From contig CANPDS010000144.1 of the NCBI GenBank assembly GCA_947573015.1, forward strand, positions 1 through 6,763: 6,763 nucleotides of DNA. Reading direction: 5' to 3'. Shown one piece after another: positions 1 to 5,830 of this stretch (positions are counted from its first letter, which is position 1; the number at the start of each line of letters is the position of its first letter). A program made the translations under genes and the position numbers. The DNA is from an uncultured Muribaculum sp. GTDB taxonomy: Bacteria > Bacteroidota > Bacteroidia > Bacteroidales > Muribaculaceae. Below the pieces are notes generated by a model. That model did no database searches, was not told the DNA's origin, and saw only the letters and a list, made by a program, of their open reading frames with translations.

Positions 1-247
1 CACGCGATGCACTCTGGATAAGGTTGCGCGGCATGAAGAATACGCCGAGGATACACAGAATGGCCATGGCACCGGCGAGATACCAGGTGGTTTTTTCGAT
101 AAAATCGTTGGTGCGGCGAACACCCATTACCTGATTGGCACCGCCGAATTGTGAAGAAAGGCCACCGCCCTTTGACTTCTGGATCAGTACCACGCCGATC
201 ATCAGAAGAGATACGATGACTGTAAGTGTTATTACAACTACGTACAT
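1..247 (-). CDS. secG: SecG, preprotein translocase subunit (3' end cut off by window edge)
   Basis: SecG is the small inner-membrane subunit of the SecYEG channel and assists SecA-driven protein export. I translated this gene by hand from the ATG at 247. It gives 82 visible codons beginning MYVVVITLTVIVSLLMIGVV, with no stop before the edge. The layout is that of SecG: a first membrane helix at about residues 2-22, the hallmark cytoplasmic loop (VLIQKSKGGGLSSQFGGANQ, residues 20-39, then VMGVRRTNDFIEK), and a second helix at about 54-73. Bacteroidetes SecG often has a polar tail after this point, which would lie outside the window. The start follows the upstream stop codon by 10 bases. Its leader is A-rich (ACCAATAAAA) with no Shine-Dalgarno, as is usual in Bacteroidetes. 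It is probably the distal gene of the envelope operon. The family call is firm; the C-terminus is not seen. Confidence 0.94.
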   Translation of the reverse strand, partial: MYVVVITLTVIVSLLMIGVVLIQKSKGGGLSSQFGGANQVMGVRRTNDFIEKTTWYLAGAMAILCILGVFFMPRNLIQSASR

Positions 248-257
248 TTTTATTGGT

Positions 258-1055
258 TTATTTTTGTTTCTGAAATTGCTCGTTAATGATAAGTTTCTGT
301 AAGAAACGCAATTGGTCTGCAAAGTAACGACTTTTTTTCGGAAATTTCAAACTTAAGTTCGTTATTATTTCATAAGCTTTGGCATAACGGTGCTGTTTTA
401 TGAAAAATTTTGCAAGACTTTCGCTTAACAGACCTTGTTCAGTGGGATTTGCCGGTGCGTGTAGAGACGTTTTTTCATTCGATGTGTCGGATGATTGTCC
501 GGTGTCGTCAGAGTTGTCGGTGGGTTGGGTCGCAGTAGGAAAGTGACCACCCTCGCGTCGGCTTTTCAGGATGAATGCGTTGATCAACGAGTCGGGAGTA
601 TCACCGGAGGCATCCTCGTCAGATGGCAGATTGCGTTCCTCCTCATCGGCAAGCGTGAGAGCGTAGTCGGGTACCGGATTGAAAATGAGTTTTTCCAGAA
701 GCGCGCTTTCCTGAGGATCCGGACGCCCGTAGTGTGTCATGAAGGTCTCTATGGCGCTGTCGGTATCAAGTGCTTCAGGGTGCTCTGGTTCGGGGTAGAA
801 TGGAGCATCGGATGCATCTTTGTGATTGGCGATGCGGTAGAGCGCCTCGGTCGATGGATTGTTCAATGCCATTCGTTGCATCATGCGGCGGCGTGTGTCT
901 TCATCAAGAGTGTCGCCTGAGCGTTCGAGCAACAGTTTGGCAGGAAGGGTCATGTATGGGTACAGTCTTGACATTTCGTCGACCCAATCTACGCTTACCG
1001 GTAGGGAAGGATCCTGTAGAAGTTCCGTAAGATGCTGCAATGGGGATGTCTCCAT
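258..1055 (-). CDS. Conserved Bacteroidetes protein of unknown function with C-terminal TPR-like segment
   Basis: A 265-residue protein with no signal peptide and no obvious membrane helix, so probably cytoplasmic. Three parts are visible. The N-terminal region (about 1-80) includes YPYMTLPAKLLLE (32-44). The middle contains IETFMTHYG (102-110) and an LLEKLIFNPVPDYAL stretch (119-133). After a polar Ser/Thr/Asp/Asn-rich linker (about 172-206), a C-terminal helical pair (about 209-257, SLAKFFIKQHRYAKAYEIIT at 213-232, then LKFPKKSRYFADQLRFLQKL) resembles a single TPR-like unit. From memory, proteins of this type recur between lptE and secG in Bacteroidetes, but I know of no established function. 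It starts 25 bases after the lptE stop and ends 10 bases before secG, so co-transcription is likely. One TPR-like hairpin plus an acidic body would suit a protein-protein adaptor; that is inference only. Confidence 0.9.
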   Translation of the reverse strand: METSPLQHLTELLQDPSLPVSVDWVDEMSRLYPYMTLPAKLLLERSGDTLDEDTRRRMMQRMALNNPSTEALYRIANHKDASDAPFYPEPEHPEALDTDSAIETFMTHYGRPDPQESALLEKLIFNPVPDYALTLADEEERNLPSDEDASGDTPDSLINAFILKSRREGGHFPTATQPTDNSDDTGQSSDTSNEKTSLHAPANPTEQGLLSESLAKFFIKQHRYAKAYEIITNLSLKFPKKSRYFADQLRFLQKLIINEQFQKQK

Positions 1056-1080
1056 GATAAATGCAAGCTTTTGTGGATTG

Positions 1081-1623
1081 TTACCAATTGCCGAGGGTGG
1101 CGTTGAATATCAGATCGACCAGTTGGTCTGTGATTTGTTGGCAAAGTTCCTCTTGAACATCGGTAAGCATTTCGTTGGAATCAAAGTCCTGATATGCCGA
1201 AAATGACTGGTCTACGTTGTTTTTGTCGTTCTTTGAATCGGTATATCTTATTCTTACCGTGATAGTGAGACGGGTCTGCGATGCTATGGCATTTTCGGTC
1301 ACGGCCTGTGGCGACAGTGAGTAGCCGGTGATTTCTCCCTCCAGATTCAGGTCGCTGTTGCCGTCGTTCACCTGAAGCCTGGTGTTTCGGGCCACATAGT
1401 CGAGCAGGGCATTCTCGAAGGTTTGCTGAAGCGGAGGATATACCAGAGCCGCACGGATAGGGAATTGCCCTACATGAATGGTTTTGTAGATGTTGTAATC
1501 AATCGCACTGCCGTTGAATTTGTAGCTGATAGTGCAGCTTGCTGCTATCAGCGCCATGGCGAGGGCGGCAACGAGGCCGTTGCGTGATATGGCCGTTATT
1601 TTTTTTATCAGATATTTGAGCAT
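1081..1623 (-). CDS. lptE: LptE-family outer-membrane lipoprotein (LPS assembly)
   Basis: LptE is the lipoprotein that plugs the LptD barrel and helps insert lipopolysaccharide into the outer membrane. From the ATG at 1623 the product is 180 residues: a basic n-region (LKYLIKKITAISRNG), a hydrophobic core, and a lenient lipobox IAASC with Cys30 as the lipidation site. The mature part matches Bacteroidetes LptE, with YKFNGSAIDYNIYKTIHVGQ at 34-53, then a PPLQQTFENAL segment, DLNLEGEITGYSLSPQAV (91-108) and a beta-strand-rich TRLTITVRIRYTD. Two upstream in-frame starts exist: ATG at 1671, and GTG at 1674, which overlaps the regulator's stop by 4 bases. They would add 16 or 17 residues and give an overlong signal peptide (Cys at 46 or 47). 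I prefer 1623, which leaves a 47-base gap after the regulator gene, but coupling from 1671/1674 is possible. The family is secure, the start less so. Confidence 0.88.
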   Translation of the reverse strand: MLKYLIKKITAISRNGLVAALAMALIAASCTISYKFNGSAIDYNIYKTIHVGQFPIRAALVYPPLQQTFENALLDYVARNTRLQVNDGNSDLNLEGEITGYSLSPQAVTENAIASQTRLTITVRIRYTDSKNDKNNVDQSFSAYQDFDSNEMLTDVQEELCQQITDQLVDLIFNATLGNW

Positions 1624-1670
1624 GAGAAAATGTAGGAAGAGAAATCTATTGTATGAGTGTGGATAAGACA

Positions 1671-2918
1671 TCACTCAAGTCCGTAATCTTTTATTTTGCG
1701 GTAGAGTGTACGTTCGGAGATGTTGAGTTCGCGTGCAGTAGCTTTGCGGCGACCCTCGTTGTGCTCCAGTGCACGCCGTATGGTCTCTTTTTCAGTGTCC
1801 TCCAGTGTTATTGGTGCTTGTGTCGGTATGCTACTTCCAACTGTCGATATTTCTTCTGGTGCAGTGTGGTAGAGATCGCGCACAGGAGAGTATCGAACGA
1901 GCGATTTCGGGGTGTTCACCTCTGAAAGCGTGGGAGCCTCGGGGAATGTGGAATGAGGACGGGATGATGCACGCAGTTCGTTGACGGTAGCGCGTAGCTC
2001 ATCGATCTCTCCCCGCATGCTGAATATCATGTTGAACAGCAATTCGCGCTCTGTGGCATAAGTGTGCAGCCCGGTATCCGCACCATGGTTGATGGTTGCG
2101 GGGGTGGTTATGCCGTGGGCCGGCAGATACTCGCTTAGCTGGCGGTCGGATATTGTGTTGCCTGCCTCAAACAATGCGATCTGTTCAACAACATTTTTTA
2201 GCTGACGTACATTGCCTGGCCATGGGTAGCGGTTGATGAGGCGTGCCGCATCGTCGCTGAATGATATGGCTGCGGTGCGGTATCGCTCTGAAAAATCAAT
2301 GGAGAATTTCCGTGCAAGAAGCATTACGTCGTTGCCTCGGTCGCGCAGTGGTGGCACTTCTATGCGTATGGTCGACAGACGGTAATAAAGGTCCTCACGG
2401 AAGCGTCCTTCTTCGACAGCGCGTGCCATATCTACATTGGTCGCTGCTACTACCCGGATGTTGGTTTTCTGTACGGTAGATGAGCCTACCTTGATGAATT
2501 CGCCGCTTTCGAGCACACGTAGCAGTCGTGCCTGCGTGGTCAGAGGCAGTTCGGCAACCTCGTCGAGGAAGATCGTGCCGCCGTCGGCTTCTTCAAAGTA
2601 TCCTTTTCGTGTGCCTATCGCACCGGTGAATGCGCCTTTCTCATGGCCGAAAAGTTCAGAATCTATGGTGCCTTCCGGTATGGCGCCGCAGTTTACGGCA
2701 ATATATTTTGCATGCTTGCGTGGAGAGTTGGCATGGATAATCTGGGGAAAGAACTCTTTGCCTGAGCCACTTTCGCCTGTCACGAGCACCGACAGATCGA
2801 TTGGTGCCACGCGCAGTGCCCGCTGTATGGCAGAGGTCAGTGCCGGCGCATTGCCGACTATTCCCCAACGGGCTTTTGCCTGACGCACTTCGGTGTTGAT
2901 GTCGGATATATTGCTCAT
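1671..2918 (-). CDS. Sigma-54-dependent transcriptional activator (enhancer-binding protein) without receiver domain
   Basis: A 415-residue AAA+ activator that should use ATP to remodel sigma-54 RNA polymerase at promoters. Motifs in order: Walker A GESGSGKE (48-55), the intact sigma-54-contacting loop GAFTGA (95-100), Walker B GGTIFLDE (113-120), arginine-finger region FREDLYYRL (173-181), sensor II WPGNVRQL (233-240), and a Fis-type helix-turn-helix at about 375-413 (RRKATARELNISERTLYRKI). Only about 18 residues precede the AAA+ domain, so there is no receiver, PAS or GAF input domain. A likely short coiled coil (about 289-317) and a Pro/Ser/Thr-rich linker join ATPase and DNA-binding parts. 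The start overlaps the acyltransferase stop by 4 bases (ATGA), indicating translational coupling. The family call is very strong. Its targets and signal cannot be read from the sequence, so no symbol is given. Confidence 0.96.
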   Translation of the reverse strand: MSNISDINTEVRQAKARWGIVGNAPALTSAIQRALRVAPIDLSVLVTGESGSGKEFFPQIIHANSPRKHAKYIAVNCGAIPEGTIDSELFGHEKGAFTGAIGTRKGYFEEADGGTIFLDEVAELPLTTQARLLRVLESGEFIKVGSSTVQKTNIRVVAATNVDMARAVEEGRFREDLYYRLSTIRIEVPPLRDRGNDVMLLARKFSIDFSERYRTAAISFSDDAARLINRYPWPGNVRQLKNVVEQIALFEAGNTISDRQLSEYLPAHGITTPATINHGADTGLHTYATERELLFNMIFSMRGEIDELRATVNELRASSRPHSTFPEAPTLSEVNTPKSLVRYSPVRDLYHTAPEEISTVGSSIPTQAPITLEDTEKETIRRALEHNEGRRKATARELNISERTLYRKIKDYGLE

Positions 2919-3778
2919 TTTCTGTCGCGGAGCTTGTAGGTTTGCGCTTTCAGGAATTCGCCGAGAGCCTTGTCGTCATTGTCGAATTCCTTGATTTTCT
3001 CAGGCGAAATTATATCACCTACGGATATGTGGATTGTGGAGTGGCATTTTTTCCATACTTCGGTCGGGAGGCGCAGTGTGCGCAGTTGCCAGCTTATCAC
3101 GCCCAGCAGATTGAAGAATGTGCTGTTGCGACCATGGAAGAAGATTGGCACTACAGGTACACCCATCTGGCGCACCAGGCGGATTATGGTGGGCTGCCAC
3201 TCGCGGTCCTCTATGCGCAGATTTCTGTTGATTTTGCTTACTGCGCCAGCAGGGAAGAATCCCAGTGGTTTGCCTGAGCGTACCTGGCGTATCGCCTCCA
3301 TTATGCCTTTTTTGCTGACTGCCTGTTTGGCGGGATCGTCGCTTGCGAGGGCATCTACGGCAATGAAGTTTGGACGCATGGCCGATATATGGTTGAGCAC
3401 CATGTTGACCATTACCTTGAAATCGGGCCGGATGCTTCCCATCAACGCGATGAGCGATATGCCGTCGAGAGCTCCGAACGGATGATTGCTGACCGTGATA
3501 AACGCTCCTTCGGGTAGGTGTTCGAGCACCTCTTGGCCATCAACGCGGAGGGATATATCAAAATCTTTCAGTAGATTGCGAGAGAACTCAGGGCCCGGAT
3601 TATCACAATAGCGGTTGTGGACGTCGTTGACCTTGTCGACTGACAGCCAGTGGAGCAGTCTGTTGATGAGTTTTTTATGACCGGCGGCTTTTGGCACCAT
3701 AGCCACAATATCGTCATAGTCGAGTACCGATCGCTTTATAGGGGTCTCGGTTTTATTTTCATCTATATTGGTTGACAT
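2915..3778 (-). CDS. PlsC/hemolysin-like acyltransferase (GlsA-type candidate)
   Basis: A 287-residue member of the lysophospholipid acyltransferase (LPLAT) superfamily, which moves acyl chains onto a hydroxyl of a lipid acceptor at the inner membrane. The catalytic block is NHPFGALDG (98-106), with His99 and Asp105 separated by five residues rather than the four of classic HX4D enzymes. The acceptor block is GFFPAGAVS (173-181), followed by REWQPTIIRLVRQMGVPVVP (192-211) and FFHGRNSTFFNLLG. This arrangement is that of the branch often annotated 'hemolysin', which includes, as I recall, GlsA, the O-acyltransferase of Bacteroides glycine lipid synthesis. No GNAT-type GlsB partner lies beside it here, so the acceptor is uncertain: glycine or ornithine lipid, or lysophosphatidate. 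There is no signal peptide. It is the first gene after the only promoter-bearing gap and overlaps the activator gene by 4 bases. The LPLAT call is firm, the substrate open. Confidence 0.9.
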   Translation of the reverse strand: MSTNIDENKTETPIKRSVLDYDDIVAMVPKAAGHKKLINRLLHWLSVDKVNDVHNRYCDNPGPEFSRNLLKDFDISLRVDGQEVLEHLPEGAFITVSNHPFGALDGISLIALMGSIRPDFKVMVNMVLNHISAMRPNFIAVDALASDDPAKQAVSKKGIMEAIRQVRSGKPLGFFPAGAVSKINRNLRIEDREWQPTIIRLVRQMGVPVVPIFFHGRNSTFFNLLGVISWQLRTLRLPTEVWKKCHSTIHISVGDIISPEKIKEFDNDDKALGEFLKAQTYKLRDRK

Positions 3779-3804
3779 CTGTATATACTTACTTGAGTGA
3801 TATG

Positions 3805-3812
3805 CAAAGTTA
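3805..3812 (-). promoter_or_regulatory. Bacteroidetes-type -7 promoter box TAACTTTG
   Basis: On the minus strand this octamer matches the Bacteroidetes sigma-ABfr -7 consensus TAnnTTTG at all six defined positions. It lies 26 bases before the acyltransferase ATG (3778), giving a leader of roughly 20 bases. The matching -33 element is weak. The best candidate is TTTC at 3833-3830 with a 17-base spacer, slightly short, and it falls inside the inverted repeat. It would drive the acyltransferase, activator, lptE, TPR-like and secG genes. It was found by eye and has no transcript evidence. Confidence 0.6.
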
Positions 3813-3823
3813 ACAAATATGTG

Positions 3824-3865
3824 GCTATTGAAAGTAAAAACATGAGTCGATTAACTTTCAATAGC
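3824..3865. repeat. Perfect 12-bp inverted repeat between the two gene blocks
   Basis: GCTATTGAAAGT at 3824-3835 is the exact reverse complement of ACTTTCAATAGC at 3854-3865, with an 18-base spacer. It lies 20 bases after the S41 protease stop codon. The near arm ends 11 bases upstream of the -7 box, so it covers the -33 region. As RNA it would fold into a 12-bp, AT-rich stem. It is not followed by a U-tract in the minus-strand direction, so it is not a classic intrinsic terminator. It could be a transcript 3'-end stem for the upstream unit, or an operator for a dimeric regulator. The repeat is certain, its role is not. Confidence 0.7.
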
Positions 3866-3885
3866 GTTTGACATACAATAACCGT

Positions 3886-4932
3886 TTATCTGGCGGTTGT
3901 CAGTAGTCCTATGGCAAAGTCGAGGATTGTATCGTGGCCGAGCAGAGCGGCTTCCGGATCAAGATCTATGGCGCATCCGGGGGTGGGGTCGATACCAAAT
4001 TCTGTAGTCTCTCCTTTGCAGTCGAGTATGGAGCAGGCGGAAAATCGCACTCCCCAGCCGTTTGGCAATTCAGAGTTGAATGGCATGCCGGATCCGCCTC
4101 CTGTACGTGATCCAACTATTTTCACTCCGGGAATGTATTTCATGATCGATACGAAATTGTTGGCTGCGGAGAATGTGCCTCGTGATGTGAGCACGATTGT
4201 AGGCTTTCCCCACATGATGCGTCCTGTCTCTGCCGGATCAAAGTAGTATGGAAATGGTTCGGAGAAGTCGTTATGCCCTGGTCCAGTCTTATGTGATATG
4301 TATCCGGCAAGCGTACGGGAGGTTATAAACCGTCGCACGAGGGTCTCTACATTCGACATGGCTCCTCCGCCATTGTCGCGGACGTCAATGATAAGGCCGT
4401 CGCATGTGTTGAGGTACATAAGCACTTCGTCAAGATTGCCTTCGCCTATTCCTGAACTGAATGAGCTGTAGCGTACATATCCTATGTTTTGTGGAAGCAC
4501 GGCATAGTCGAGAGCAGCGGCTGTAAGGAAGTTGAAGTTGAGATAGTACTGCTCGACGAGCCGTTCGGAATAGTTCTGAGGATAGTCGCTCCACCATTTG
4601 CGATAGTATGATGTGTTGAATGATGCCGACAGGTTGGTATGTCCGTCGCGTAACTCGTTGAGCATGTCGGCACAGACGAAAAAGAGCTCTTTCGAAGTCA
4701 TCTGGTTGCTGACTTTTGCCGCGTACTGGTCATGTATGGCACGCCAGTCCACATCTTTTTCAGCAAAGAAGCAGTAATGTTCGTCAAGGATTGTCCACAG
4801 AGCCTCGAAATTGCCGCGCGGATTATTGTCCCATTCCTCAAGTGAATGGCATCCTGATATAAGAGCCGGGAGCAAGATGACAGTGGTAAGTATAGCCAGT
4901 AGTCGTGATATGCGGATGGTTGATAGTGTCAT
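3886..4932 (-). CDS. S41-family serine protease, predicted lipoprotein
   Basis: A 348-residue protein related to C-terminal-processing, IRBP and tricorn-type proteases (MEROPS S41). The signal peptide ends in LISGC with Cys28 as the lipid-anchored residue, so it is probably tethered in the periplasm or on the outer membrane. After an N-terminal helical region (about 40-93, starting NFEALWTILDEHYCFF) comes LRDGHTNL (94-101), then IGYVRYSSF (150-158), IIDVRDNGGG (181-190), and the nucleophile loop TSRGTFSAANNF (249-260) with Ser255 as the likely catalytic serine. GSRTGGGSG (274-282) and EFGIDP (311-316) follow. No PDZ domain is evident. The start at 4932 lies 8 bases after the DUF3316-like stop and gives a proper lipoprotein signal. 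The frame stays open to 5172, but the extra residues are His/Arg/Gln-rich, unlike a real N-terminus, and overlap the upstream gene. Substrates are unknown. Confidence 0.9.
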   Translation of the reverse strand: MTLSTIRISRLLAILTTVILLPALISGCHSLEEWDNNPRGNFEALWTILDEHYCFFAEKDVDWRAIHDQYAAKVSNQMTSKELFFVCADMLNELRDGHTNLSASFNTSYYRKWWSDYPQNYSERLVEQYYLNFNFLTAAALDYAVLPQNIGYVRYSSFSSGIGEGNLDEVLMYLNTCDGLIIDVRDNGGGAMSNVETLVRRFITSRTLAGYISHKTGPGHNDFSEPFPYYFDPAETGRIMWGKPTIVLTSRGTFSAANNFVSIMKYIPGVKIVGSRTGGGSGMPFNSELPNGWGVRFSACSILDCKGETTEFGIDPTPGCAIDLDPEAALLGHDTILDFAIGLLTTAR

Positions 4933-4940
4933 TGTGAGGA

Positions 4941-5795
4941 TCAGTAGGTTGCTGAGATTATGCGGGCGTCCGGGCTTATGCCTTTGTATGGATTGACTGA
5001 TACCCATGTGCCTCCGATGCCTACCACCGCCGCGCATGTTATCACGCGAGTCGTGATGTTGTTGACTTTGGTGGACAGGATGTTGTTGCGGAATCCGAGT
5101 CGTAGTTCGGTGCTGCCGAAAGCGATGTCGGCGGTGATGAGGTTTTCCATGCGGAAATAGTTGCCCCACCATGCGCAGTGAGCCAGGCCGCTGTGGTTGC
5201 CGAGTGATATTTCGTAGAACAGTTCACCATAATCGGGCGAGAAGAACACTCCTGTGAGCGGCAGTGTAGGGCGGTAGGTGAAAAGTACCTTTTTGCCCCA
5301 GAATGAGTGGCGCCACATGGCGGCTGCCGTTGCGTTGATTGTCCATGCCGCTTCCACGGCCACCGGGTTGTTGCCGTTGCGGTCATTGTAAACAACACCT
5401 AGATCCACCCCTGTCGATACTCCGGCGGCGATGGTGATGGAGTAGGGGAGGCGCCATCGGTATGTGACTCCGTAGGTAAAGTCGGTCGTAAGGCGCCACA
5501 TTGATGCGTTCTTTGCCGGATTGTCGGTATGGTCGAGGTCGAGGCCGGCGGCAATGCGTTGTACGAAACGGTCGGTACACAGGCGCATCGCCTGTGTGCG
5601 TTCATAGTCCAGACGCATTCCCCATCCGGAGTATTTCAGCGGGGTAAGATATGTGTTGGCAATCGTGGCTGAGCCGATATTTGCCGAAAAGTGGGAGTTG
5701 ACAGGACGTACGATGCTGTCGGGCTGTATGTCGGCGGCATAAAGTCTTGACATGCACGTGATAAGCGATATGAACGCCAATATATGTCTCATCAT
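4941..5795 (-). CDS. DUF3316-like exported protein of unknown function
   Basis: A 284-residue protein with a signal peptide (about 1-20, hydrophobic core ILAFISLITCM, cleavage near LYA-AD), so periplasmic or outer-membrane. The mature protein alternates short hydrophobic and polar stretches rich in Tyr, Trp, Phe and Gly, for example DFTYGVTYRWRLPYSITIAA (105-124) and ELRLGFRNN, and ends in an aromatic residue. This suits a small beta-barrel or beta-rich outer-membrane protein. The SPDYGELFYEISLGNHSGLA segment and overall size resemble the Bacteroidetes DUF3316 family, which I recall near topoisomerase A genes; this is from memory, not a search. Two ATGs are possible, 5795 and 5792, differing by one residue. 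It begins 35 bases after the topoisomerase stop and ends 8 bases before the protease lipoprotein, so it is probably co-transcribed with both. No function is established. Confidence 0.82.
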   Translation of the reverse strand: MMRHILAFISLITCMSRLYAADIQPDSIVRPVNSHFSANIGSATIANTYLTPLKYSGWGMRLDYERTQAMRLCTDRFVQRIAAGLDLDHTDNPAKNASMWRLTTDFTYGVTYRWRLPYSITIAAGVSTGVDLGVVYNDRNGNNPVAVEAAWTINATAAAMWRHSFWGKKVLFTYRPTLPLTGVFFSPDYGELFYEISLGNHSGLAHCAWWGNYFRMENLITADIAFGSTELRLGFRNNILSTKVNNITTRVITCAAVVGIGGTWVSVNPYKGISPDARIISATY

Positions 5796-5830
5796 TGCAT
5801 ATGCGGAGATAATGCTGTGATTGTCAGTGG

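Noticed and set aside
133..151. TGGCAC followed by TTG, resembling a sigma-54 -24/-12 promoter on the plus strand.
   Set aside because: The GG and the expected GC are not 10 bases apart (TT occupies that place), and the site lies inside secG facing away from every gene.
495..920. Plus-strand open frame of 141 codons opposite the TPR-like gene.
   Set aside because: No signal, domain or upstream promoter is visible, and the minus-strand gene has the expected operon spacing and family-like motifs.
2437..2883. Plus-strand open frame of 148 codons opposite the sigma-54 activator.
   Set aside because: It is antisense to the most conserved AAA+ coding region and its translation resembles no family I know; it is a shadow of the real gene.
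2970..3485. Plus-strand open frame of 171 codons opposite the acyltransferase.
   Set aside because: It overlaps the catalytic blocks of the acyltransferase in antisense, with Ser/Arg-rich composition and no recognisable motif.
3886..3904. Short inverted repeat AACCG/CGGTT at the S41 stop codon as a terminator.
   Set aside because: The stem is only 5 bp with a 9-base loop and no U-tract; it is expected by chance. The 12-bp repeat next to it is the better candidate.
4933..5172. Upstream open extension of the S41 protease frame, adding 80 residues before the lipoprotein signal.
   Set aside because: The added sequence is His/Arg/Gln/Ser-rich with low complexity, would bury the lipoprotein signal peptide inside the protein, and overlaps the well-supported DUF3316-like gene in another frame.
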